From QHXM01 sp032160705 (GTDB taxonomy: Bacteria; Acidobacteriota; Blastocatellia; Pyrinomonadales; Pyrinomonadaceae), in the NCBI GenBank assembly GCA_032160705.1, contig JAVHVE010000003.1, positions 21,774 to 85,773 on the forward strand: a stretch of 64,000 bases of DNA, given 5' to 3'. This document shows positions 33,686 through 40,644 of this stretch, one piece after another (the stretch's first letter is position 1; the number at the start of each line of letters is the position of its first letter). The notes beneath the pieces were generated by a model, which saw nothing but the letters and a program-made list of their open reading frames with translations, was not told the DNA's origin and ran no database searches. Both the position numbers and the translations under genes were made by a program.

Positions 33686-34093
33686 CTCATACTGAACGGC
33701 AGTCAAAAGTGAGGGCGAAACGAACCACGAAAGGACACGAAATCGCACGAAGAGCACGAACACTTCAGCCCTTTCGTGTTTCTTCGTGTGACTTCGTGGT
33801 TCATTCATTCCTTATTCTAACTGGAGCGGTTAACATCAAGGGGCAATCTATCGTCTTAATGAGCGCGGTAAATCTGGAATCAGCCTGGAAAGAGTTTAGC
33901 CGGTCTTGCTGGACTTTTGAGGTTGGTCGTAATAAAACTTCCGCGAACTTCACGCCCGTGCTGGCCGTAAAGATAAAGAATCCGCAGTGCTCAAGGGATG
34001 CGGTTATCCCCTAAAACAACCAGCGAGAAACCGGAAGTTCCTTCCATTTTCTTACCCATTTTCAGCTCTGCTGCTTATCCGAGGAGAAAAGCG
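33686..34093. other. Gap before the S41-like gene
   Basis: 408 bases. It contains the CACGAA-type inverted repeat at 33722-33802 and about 280 further bases, with a 101-codon frame that is not protein-like. A promoter for the S41-like gene is expected, but none was confidently recognised. Confidence 0.4.
33722..33802. repeat. Inverted repeat with tandem CACGAA units
   Basis: The left arm 33722-33760 contains four CACGAA units spaced 9-11 bases apart. The right arm 33772-33802 is a partial reverse complement (TTCGTGT, CTTCGTGTGACTTCGTGG). It resembles the heptamer hairpins but has a longer unit spacing. Confidence 0.75.
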
Positions 34094-35779
34094 ATGTTAA
34101 AAACTAGCCGATTATATCTATGTATTATCTTTTGTTTAGCTCTTTCCTGTGTCCCGCTCCTCGCCCAGAACAGCAAATCTGTCGTCGGCGCAATCAGCGC
34201 GGCTGAAGCCGATAAATGGCGCGAGGATTTGCGCTATATGGCCGAGGAGATGCCCAAACGTCACCGGAATCTCTTTCACGCGATGACGCGCGAGCAATTT
34301 GACCAGGCTGTCAAAAGTCTCAACGAGCGCATTCCTTCGCTGACGCGCAATCAAATCATTGTGGAGTTGACACGCATCGTGGCGATGGTCGAGGACGGCC
34401 ACACCAGCATCGCAGACTTGATGACTGACCCGAAGATAGGATTTCGCTCTTATCCTCTGACACTGTATTTCTTCAAAGACGGGCTGTTCGTGATGACGGC
34501 GGATCAAGAGCACGCGGCGGCAGTCGGCGCAAAGGTCTTGAAAATCGGCAACGCCAGCGCGGAGCAAGCATACAACGCCGTCAAGGGGCTGGTCTTCCAC
34601 GATCACGATAACGAGTTTGGTCAGAAAGCCAACGCACCGTTTGTGCTGGTCACGCCGGAAGTGCTGCACGCGGTCGGCATCATTGAGGACATGGACAAGG
34701 CGCAGTTCGTTCTTGAGAAAGACGGGAAGCAGATGACCGTTGAGTTGAAGCCCGTGGCGAGACGCACCGAAGAGATGCACAGCATCTGGGATTACGTCAA
34801 ACCGAAAGGTTGGGTAGATGCGCGCGACAGCGCCTCAGCCCCGACACCTTTATGGCTCAAGAACGTGAGAGACCTGTTCTGGTTTGAATATCTCGCGGAT
34901 TCAAAAACCGTCTACGTGCAGTTCAACGGTGTGGCGGACAAGGAGAACGAGACGGTCGCCGATTTCAGCAAGCGCCTTTTCGCTTTCGTCGAGAAGAATC
35001 CGGTTGACCGGCTCATCCTCGATCTACGCTGGAACGGCGGTGGAAACAACTTTCTCAACAAACCGCTCATCCTCGGATTGATTAAGTCGAAGATTGACGA
35101 GCGCGGAAAACTTTTTACCATCATCAGTCGCTACACTTTTTCCGCCGCGCAGAATCTGGTCAACGAGCTTGAGAAATACACCAACACGATTTTCGTTGGC
35201 GAGCCGACGGGCGAGAACGTCAACTTCTACGGCGACGCGGCGCGCATCGAGTTGCCCAACAGTAAGCTGGTCGTCCGAACTTCCACTCTCTGGTGGCAGA
35301 ACCTTGACCCGCGCGACCGTCGCCTGTGGACGGGGCCGCAGATCGCCGCCGAATTGACTTCCCATGATTACTTCACCAACAACGACCCGGCGCTCAAAGC
35401 CATTCTGAATTACACCTCGAAGAAAGAGTTGACGGAACAGTTGATGGAAGCGCTCGACGCCAATGACGTGGCGCTCGCCGCCAAACGCTTCCGCGAGTTC
35501 AAATCAGACCCGGCCAACACGTATCTCAATATCGAGGGCACGATGAACAGCTTCGGCTACCGTCTGATTGGGATGAAGCGTCTGGATCAGGCCATCGAAA
35601 TTTTTAAGCTCAACACGGAAGCCTACCCGCAGTCTTCCAACGTCTGGGACAGTCTCGGCGAAGCCTACATGAACAAAGGCAACAAAGAGCTGGCGATCAA
35701 GAACTATGAAAAGGCGCTGGAGCTAGACCCGTCGAACGCCAATGCGGCACAGATACTAAAGAGGCTGCGCGGGATGTGA
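34094..35779 (+). CDS. Secreted S41-peptidase-like protein with C-terminal TPR
   Basis: 561 residues from ATG 34094 (GAGGAG upstream); the longer frame adds a non-signal N-terminus. The signal peptide ends near LLAQ. Tail-specific-protease fold: LILDLRWNGGGNNF (oxyanion strand), and ISRYTFSAAQNLVNEL with the Ser in the S41 nucleophile position. Near 70-105, EDGHTSI is a family motif. A TPR pair (about 490-560; WDSLGEAYMNKGNKELAIK) closes the protein. It is probably a periplasmic serine hydrolase or a non-catalytic relative. Confidence 0.85.
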   Translation: MLKTSRLYLCIIFCLALSCVPLLAQNSKSVVGAISAAEADKWREDLRYMAEEMPKRHRNLFHAMTREQFDQAVKSLNERIPSLTRNQIIVELTRIVAMVEDGHTSIADLMTDPKIGFRSYPLTLYFFKDGLFVMTADQEHAAAVGAKVLKIGNASAEQAYNAVKGLVFHDHDNEFGQKANAPFVLVTPEVLHAVGIIEDMDKAQFVLEKDGKQMTVELKPVARRTEEMHSIWDYVKPKGWVDARDSASAPTPLWLKNVRDLFWFEYLADSKTVYVQFNGVADKENETVADFSKRLFAFVEKNPVDRLILDLRWNGGGNNFLNKPLILGLIKSKIDERGKLFTIISRYTFSAAQNLVNELEKYTNTIFVGEPTGENVNFYGDAARIELPNSKLVVRTSTLWWQNLDPRDRRLWTGPQIAAELTSHDYFTNNDPALKAILNYTSKKELTEQLMEALDANDVALAAKRFREFKSDPANTYLNIEGTMNSFGYRLIGMKRLDQAIEIFKLNTEAYPQSSNVWDSLGEAYMNKGNKELAIKNYEKALELDPSNANAAQILKRLRGM

Positions 35780-35811
35780 GAGGAGCGCGGGGCAAAGCAA
35801 TTTAGCAATCC

Positions 35812-36035
35812 AGTTTTATCCCCGAAGGGGATGAACAAAAGAGCCGGGGGCAAGCGCGCAAGCGCGTCGCCCCCGGTGAGAGACACAATAAAGAATCCGA
35901 CCCTGAAGGGGTCGCACGTTCAACGAAAGAATGTGCGACCCCTTCAGGGTCGGAATAACTTTTGTCACCTTCGTCCAGGGGTGGCGCGCTGACGCGCTTA
36001 CCCCTGGCTATTTTATATGACCCTTTCAGGGTCAG
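35812..36035. repeat. Compound palindromic element with GACCCTGAAGGGGTC stems
   Basis: Hairpin A (35843-35877, GCCGGGGGC...GCCCCCGG), hairpin B (35896-35954, CCGACCCTGAAGGGGTCGCAC and complement), hairpin C (35975-36008, CCAGGGGTGGCGCGCTG...CCCCTGG) and a final TGACCCTTTCAGGGTCA. A and C are related as reverse complements, so the whole is one large palindrome. It fills the space between convergent genes. Confidence 0.85.
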
Positions 36036-36064
36036 GCAGGGCGCGCTCTCTCATTCCTTCATCC

Positions 36065-37093
36065 TTAACTTTCTGCACGCTCTTTGGCGGCGGAAACGAC
36101 GGCTCTTAGCCGCTCAATCTTCTGCTCGTGGGTTTCACCGGGTACGGGGCCTGTGTCGAACGCTGCGCGAAAGAGCGTGCCGCCGGGTGTGGCTCTGCGC
36201 GCCGGAGCGGTCGCGGCCTGTTCGTTGACTGTGTCCGGCGCGAGGTCTGCGGGCGTCTCTGCTCCGGCAACCGGCGAAGCGGTCGCTGCCGCCGGACTCA
36301 AGGGCGCGGCTGAAGCCTGGCCTGTGGCGGCCTGAGCTTCTGCGGCAGGGCGATGCGCGTCCGCCTGCGGGGATGAATCCGTGCCGGAAGTCGAAGCGGC
36401 TGCTGGCTTGGTCTGCGCGGCTGCTTTCCCTGCGGCGGGCGCGGCTTCGCTGCCGCCGTACAATTCGTGGCGTCGCTTGGCTTCGGCGACGACCCCTCTC
36501 AGGCGCTCTAACTTCTGTTCACGAGTCTCACCCGGAACGGGGCCATCGGCTCCGGGAATCGGGCCAAGCGAAGCTGGCGGTGCTTGAGTGCCGGACGTGG
36601 CGGGGCTTGTCGCTGCCGGAGATTTCTTCTCGGCAGTCTCGCCGGACGCAGCAGCAGCGGGTTTCGCCGCAGCAGGCTTAGTGGCGGTCGCGGGCGCGTG
36701 ATGAGCTGTCTCTTCGGCCAGCACAAAGACGCCGCGCTCGTTTTTGACGATAGCGGGCAGCGTTCCACCCGCAGCTTGCAAGATCGAAGACAATTCCAGC
36801 TCGACGAAACGTTGCTGCTTGAAGGGGTCGCGCAGGTGGCCAAGCGGCGGCCCCATGTAGAGTGTGCCGCATGATTGACACTTGAAGAGCACGTCATCGC
36901 CGCGCAGGTGAACTTCCGAGCCCTCGCCCCCGGTGCTCAGTTGCTTCAGATGTCCGTTGCACAGCTTGCCTTTCTCGTTCTTCACATTGCAGACGGTCTG
37001 CGCGTTGGTGATCTTCCTGGGCACGCCGGGTTGCTCAACCGGCTGCGCCTGAGTATTAGCGGCATTCTGTGTGTCGGTCGCGTTGGCTGACAT
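36065..37093 (-). CDS. Zinc-ribbon protein with duplicated C-terminal motif, unknown
   Basis: 342 residues from ATG 37093; the extension to 37195 is partly hairpin-derived. The N-terminal domain (about 30-130) has paired cysteines in TVCNVKNEKGKLCNGHL and FKCQSCGTLYMGP, a probable zinc site. The rest is Ala/Pro-rich and likely disordered. It carries two copies of one motif: GPVPGETREQKLERLRGVV near 215 and GPVPGETHEQKIERLRAVV at the C-terminus. No family was recognised. The duplicated helix might bind the same partner twice. Confidence 0.75.
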   Translation of the reverse strand: MSANATDTQNAANTQAQPVEQPGVPRKITNAQTVCNVKNEKGKLCNGHLKQLSTGGEGSEVHLRGDDVLFKCQSCGTLYMGPPLGHLRDPFKQQRFVELELSSILQAAGGTLPAIVKNERGVFVLAEETAHHAPATATKPAAAKPAAAASGETAEKKSPAATSPATSGTQAPPASLGPIPGADGPVPGETREQKLERLRGVVAEAKRRHELYGGSEAAPAAGKAAAQTKPAAASTSGTDSSPQADAHRPAAEAQAATGQASAAPLSPAAATASPVAGAETPADLAPDTVNEQAATAPARRATPGGTLFRAAFDTGPVPGETHEQKIERLRAVVSAAKERAES

Positions 37094-37171
37094 GATGGCC
37101 TTGTCCTTTTGTCCGAAGATTCGCACGAGCGGCGGAAAGTTTGCTTTCGAGAACGAAGATAATAATAAAGA

Positions 37172-37240
37172 CAAAAGTAAAAAGGTAAAAGGCAAAAAAC
37201 GCTTAACTCTTTAACTTTTGCCTTTTACCTTTTTACTTTT
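37172..37240. repeat. Heptamer hairpin, AAAAGGT type, short loop
   Basis: Left arm 37172-37199 and right arm 37211-37240 with a loop of about 12 bases. It lies between divergent start codons (the zinc-ribbon gene and Nudix gene), so it must sit in their promoter or leader regions. Confidence 0.88.
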
Positions 37241-37261
37241 CCCATTTATATTAGCGAGCGC

Positions 37262-37735
37262 ATGTTGAAAAAGGTGCTCGGTGCTTTGTGGCGTCATGCG
37301 CCGAAGAGTTTGCGCAGGTGGAGTGTGCGCCTGGTTGAGCCGCGCTTTACCGTGACAGCCGGAGCGGTCATTACGGATGACGGCGGGCGCGTGCTCCTGC
37401 TCAATCACGTCTTTCGCACCGGGTCTGGATGGGGGATTCCGGGCGGCTTCATCGAAAAAGGCGAGCAGCCCGAAGAAGCTCTCCGCCGCGAGCTGCGCGA
37501 AGAGATCGGGCTGGAGCTTGAGCGCGCCGAAATTGCTTTCGTGCGAACGCTCAAAACGCCAAGCCAGGTCGAGATTATTTTTCGTTGCCGGGCGCGCGGG
37601 CAGACCGCAAGTCAGAGCATCGAGATTAGAAGCGCCGAATGGTTCACGCTCGATCATCTCCCAAAGGGGCTACCCCCGGATCAACACGAATTGATCGGGC
37701 GCGCTCTCAACAATGGAGCAAAACCGCCTGATTGA
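37262..37735 (+). CDS. Nudix hydrolase
   Basis: 157 residues. The Nudix box is complete: GGFIEKGEQPEEALRREL followed by REEIGLEL (G-x5-E-x7-REU-x-EE-x-GU). The domain cleaves a nucleoside diphosphate linked to another group; the substrate is unknown. An N-terminal basic stretch (KKVLGALWRHAPKSLRRW) precedes the fold. The start lies 21 bases after a hairpin, with no clear Shine-Dalgarno sequence. Confidence 0.92.
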   Translation: MLKKVLGALWRHAPKSLRRWSVRLVEPRFTVTAGAVITDDGGRVLLLNHVFRTGSGWGIPGGFIEKGEQPEEALRRELREEIGLELERAEIAFVRTLKTPSQVEIIFRCRARGQTASQSIEIRSAEWFTLDHLPKGLPPDQHELIGRALNNGAKPPD

Positions 37736-37760
37736 TGTATGCTAGGCGACACGAAAAGAA

Positions 37761-37831
37761 GTGATGAGTGATGAGTGATGAGTAATGAGTCAAAGGCTCT
37801 TACTCATCACTCATCACTCATCACTCATCAC
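37761..37831. repeat. Heptamer hairpin, GATGAGT type
   Basis: Left arm 37761-37790 (four units) and right arm 37800-37831, with a loop of about 9 bases. It is the same type as 5834-5896 with one more unit per arm. Confidence 0.9.
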
Positions 37832-37859
37832 TTTATTTATTTTGTCGGAGACAAAATCA

Positions 37860-38471
37860 ATGGTAAACCTGATTCCATCGCCCGAAGCCGTCATGCAGAT
37901 TCTGACGCGCACGAAAGCTTATCGTGAAGGCCATTTCGTCTACCCTTCGGGTAAACACACGCCGCATTACTTCCAGATGCCGCTCGCCTTTCGCTATTAC
38001 GATACGGCGCGCGTGCTGGCGGTCGCGCTCTCGCGCAAGTTTCGTATTGACCGTGACATCTCCAGCCAGTTGCCGAAAGTGGCGATCATTAGCCCTAGTT
38101 CGGGGGGCATCCCTGTCGCCTTCGGCGTCCGCGAAGCCTTGAGCGCCGAACAGATTTACTGGGCGGAGAGAGAAGACGGCGGCAAGCGCATGTTTCGCCA
38201 GTATGTCAATCAGGGCGAAGTTAATCCCTGCATCATTGTTGACGACATCATCCGCAGCGGCAGCGCAATAGAGGAGACCGCCGAGCGGGTCAAGGAACTC
38301 GGCGCAAAGATTATCGGCTGCGGGACAATCGTGCGCTTCACTTCCGCGCCCGAAAGCATCGGCGACGTACCCATCAAATCACTAATAGACTTTGAATCTC
38401 ACATGTACGACCGCCCTGAAGACTGCAAGGACTGCCAAGACGGCGCGGCTGAAGAGCACGTGCGGTTCTAA
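37860..38471 (+). CDS. pyrE: Orotate phosphoribosyltransferase-like protein
   Basis: 203 residues from ATG 37860 (GGAGA upstream); the longer frame to 37785 is hairpin-encoded. The PRPP motif is CIIVDDIIRSGSAIEETAE. EGHFVYPSGKHTPHYFQMPL corresponds to the N-terminal orotate-binding loop of PyrE. It would make OMP from orotate and PRPP in pyrimidine synthesis. Four cysteine/histidine residues near the end (ESHMYDRPEDCKDCQDG) are unusual. A different phosphoribosyltransferase specificity is possible. Confidence 0.8.
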   Translation: MVNLIPSPEAVMQILTRTKAYREGHFVYPSGKHTPHYFQMPLAFRYYDTARVLAVALSRKFRIDRDISSQLPKVAIISPSSGGIPVAFGVREALSAEQIYWAEREDGGKRMFRQYVNQGEVNPCIIVDDIIRSGSAIEETAERVKELGAKIIGCGTIVRFTSAPESIGDVPIKSLIDFESHMYDRPEDCKDCQDGAAEEHVRF

Positions 38472-38601
38472 AAGCAGGAGTCAGAAGACAGAAGTCAGGA
38501 GACAGAAGGAAAAGCAGAATTCAGGAGTCAGAATGAAAGGCTGCAACCCGCTTTTGTTTTTATTCTGACTCCTGACTCCTGACTTCTGTCTTCTGCTTTT
38601 C
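38472..38601. repeat. Heptamer hairpin, GTCAGAA/GACAGAA type, long arms
   Basis: Left arm 38472-38535 and right arm 38560-38601. The loop includes GGCTGCAACCCGC, the reverse complement of the GCGGGTTGCAGCC type of core seen at 39274. It lies between the convergent stops of pyrE and recR. Confidence 0.9.
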
Positions 38602-38602
38602 G

Positions 38603-39217
38603 TTACATTTCGTGTCTATTGGCGAGCGCCTTGTCCATCGTCACTTCGTCAACGTATTCGAGGTCAGAGCCGACCGGCATGCCCATCGCGATGCGCGTGA
38701 CTTTCGCGCCGAGAGGTTTTAAGAGGCGGCTGATGTAGTTGGCGGTCGCTTCGCCTTCGGTGTTCGGATTGGTTGCCAGAATCACTTCGCGCACTTCCAC
38801 CCCGTCATTATTCTCAGGCTTTAAGCGCGGCAGCAGATTCGCCAGATGCAGGTCGTCCGGCCCTAAGCCTCTAATCGGCGAGAGACTCCCGTGCAGCACG
38901 TGATAGAGTCCCTTGTAGCTGCGCGTCTTTTCCACCGCGACCAGATTGTAAGGCTCTTCGACCACGCAGATCATGGAGCGGTCGCGCGAGGGATTGGAGC
39001 AATAGCGGCACGGGTCAACGTCCGTCAGGTTGTTGCACACTGTGCAGAAGATGATGCGCCGCTTGACCTCGCGCATAGCCTCAGCGAAACGCTCGACATC
39101 CGCCTCGGGCACACGCAGGATATAAAACGCCAGCCGCTGCGCGGTCTTGTGCCCGATACCCGGCAGGCGTTTGAACTCGTCAATTAACTTCGTAACTGAT
39201 TCAGCGTAATCAAGCAT
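38603..39217 (-). CDS. recR: Recombination mediator protein RecR
   Basis: 204 residues (E. coli 201). Helix-hairpin-helix near the N-terminus (FKRLPGIGHKTAQRLAFYIL), zinc finger CTVCNNLTDVDPCRYC, then a Toprim domain (MICVVEEPYNLVAVEKT, VILATNPNTEGEATANYI). With RecO and RecF it loads RecA at gaps. ybaB precedes it, as in most genomes; dnaX, often the first gene of this cluster, is not here. The start abuts a hairpin. Confidence 0.97.
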   Translation of the reverse strand: MLDYAESVTKLIDEFKRLPGIGHKTAQRLAFYILRVPEADVERFAEAMREVKRRIIFCTVCNNLTDVDPCRYCSNPSRDRSMICVVEEPYNLVAVEKTRSYKGLYHVLHGSLSPIRGLGPDDLHLANLLPRLKPENNDGVEVREVILATNPNTEGEATANYISRLLKPLGAKVTRIAMGMPVGSDLEYVDEVTMDKALANRHEM

Positions 39218-39219
39218 AA

Positions 39220-39324
39220 AACAGAATCCAGAAGTCAGAAGTCAGGAGACAGAAGAAAAGAAAATCAGAAGAAGTGGTTGCAGCCTCTATTCTGTCTTCT
39301 GTCTTCTGACTCCTGAATTCTGAC
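39220..39324. repeat. Heptamer hairpin, GTCAGAA/GACAGAA type
   Basis: Left arm 39220-39255 and right arm 39289-39324. Loop core GTGGTTGCAGCCTC. It fills the space between ybaB and recR, two genes otherwise expected to be closely coupled. Confidence 0.9.
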
Positions 39325-39325
39325 T

Positions 39326-39640
39326 TTAGAAGAGTCCTCCGAGGCCGGGTGGGAGCATGCCGCCGAGCTTGCCTTTCATCGCTTCGTCAATTTTACGGTT
39401 CGCTTCGTTGACGGCGGCGACGATCATGTCCTGAAGCATCTCCAGGTCGTCTTCCTTGACGGCTTCGGGGTCAATCTTGAGCTGCGTGATCTCGTGCGTC
39501 CCCTTCATCTGGACGGTCACCACACCGCCACCCGATGAAGCCTCGACGACCAATTCTTCCATCTCCTTCGCCATCTTCTCCTGCATCTGTTGCGCCTGCT
39601 TCATCATCTGCTGAATATTCATGCCGCCGGGAAATTTCAT
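39326..39640 (-). CDS. ybaB: YbaB/EbfC nucleoid-associated protein
   Basis: 104 residues (E. coli 109) from ATG 39640, with GAGAGG 7 bases upstream. MMKQAQQMQEKMAKEMEELV and the central TVQMKGTHEITQLKIDPEAV are family signatures. It forms a DNA-binding dimer. It is located just upstream of recR, the conserved order. Confidence 0.95.
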   Translation of the reverse strand: MKFPGGMNIQQMMKQAQQMQEKMAKEMEELVVEASSGGGVVTVQMKGTHEITQLKIDPEAVKEDDLEMLQDMIVAAVNEANRKIDEAMKGKLGGMLPPGLGGLF

Positions 39641-39778
39641 CTGCTTGACCTCTCTTCTGCGTTGGGTGAAATTTTCTGATATTGATGTACGCCACAATCC
39701 TAACTTTCATTAGAGATGAATGCAAACGCCGCTCGGCGGCGAGTAGCCCGGCCATCCTGACAGCTTAACTGCCCTCCA

Positions 39779-39822
39779 AAAATCGTCTGGCCCTGAACTG
39801 CCAAGCCAGGGCCAGACGGGAA
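39779..39822 (-). terminator. Terminator of the CARDB gene
   Basis: GTCTGGCCCTG (39785-39795) pairs perfectly with CAGGGCCAGAC (39807-39817). On the minus strand it is followed by GATTTTTGG. It lies about 30 bases after the CARDB gene stop. Confidence 0.82.
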
Positions 39823-39849
39823 AGTCTTCTGGAAAGTTAGAGGTCGCGC

Positions 39850-40269
39850 TTAGTTCAAATTGTGCCACTTCTCATTATTGGTTTCGTCTGACTCGCTAAC
39901 CTGATTTTTGGCGTCAGCAATGAGTTTGAAAGTAGTGTCGTTCAGGCTGACATTGTTCGGGAGGATGCTCTTGGCGTCTACCAGGACCCAATCACCCTGA
40001 CCCGGCTGGATGGGTTGAATCACACGGAATAACGTCCTCCCGACGGGAGTGCCATTGATCTTGCGGATGGTTATTTCCAGGCGGCACGCCGTGGACGCCG
40101 CATTCCCTTTATTGGCCACCTGCACCCGCACTGCTTTGTCATTGGTGGGAGCGAACTGATATTGCCTGACCCACAAATCAGGCATATTCGCTGGAGCGTG
40201 AGTTCGAGCTGGCAGAGGCTGCAACATGCAGACGAAGAGACTTGCCAGACAGATTGTTTTCCTCAGCAT
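39850..40269 (-). CDS. Secreted CARDB-domain protein
   Basis: 139 residues. Signal peptide (RKTICLASLFVCMLQPLPA). The remainder is one Ig-like CARDB domain: PDLWVRQYQFAPTNDKAVRV, VANKGNAASTACRLEI, and the terminal VSESDETNNEKW typical of the domain's last strand (D-E-x-NN). Probably an extracellular adhesion or scaffold module. It is monocistronic with its own terminator. Confidence 0.85.
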   Translation of the reverse strand: MLRKTICLASLFVCMLQPLPARTHAPANMPDLWVRQYQFAPTNDKAVRVQVANKGNAASTACRLEITIRKINGTPVGRTLFRVIQPIQPGQGDWVLVDAKSILPNNVSLNDTTFKLIADAKNQVSESDETNNEKWHNLN

Positions 40270-40644
40270 TTATAATCTCCTTTAGGAAAAAGGCATTCAC
40301 CCGAGGGTGGCGTGAACGCGCTTTAGTTGAAGCGAAAGCTACGCGAAAGAATTGGCGTCAGCGATAAGTGCCTGGCTCGTAAATTTTCAATGCGCCGCCA
40401 CGATAAGGCAATGGCCGATGCGGAGTCAATAATGACAGAAGGCAGTTGCCTGCAAGCCAAAATTCAGGCTGGGGACGACTACTTCTAGAAGTCATCTCAT
40501 AAATAGCATTCAAGCGTTGAGAGTTCACGCTTCAGCGTGCGTTTTATTGAAAAACATCAAACTGAAGTTTGAACTCTGAACATTTATGAGACCATTTCTA
40601 GTTTTCTTGCTGCGTCGGGACATGCTATAAGCCAGAGTAGGCCA
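40270..40644. other. Divergent intergenic region CARDB gene / helicase
   Basis: 375 bases. It contains the inverted-repeat element at 40485-40610. The remaining 215 bases upstream of the CARDB gene show no ORF or obvious RNA gene. Confidence 0.4.
40485..40610. repeat. Miniature inverted-repeat element
   Basis: CTAGAAGTCATCTCATAAAT (left end) is mirrored by ATTTATGAGACCATTTCTAG (right end). Inside, GAGAGTTCACGCTTCAGCGT and AAACTGAAGTTTGAACTC are also complementary in outline. Total about 125 bases, with TCTCATAAAT as the best conserved terminal block. No coding capacity; it resembles a MITE. Confidence 0.75.

Noticed and set aside
33709..34014. 101-codon frame before the S41-like gene
   Set aside because: First third is CACGAA-repeat sequence; the rest has no similarity to known proteins and no Shine-Dalgarno sequence.
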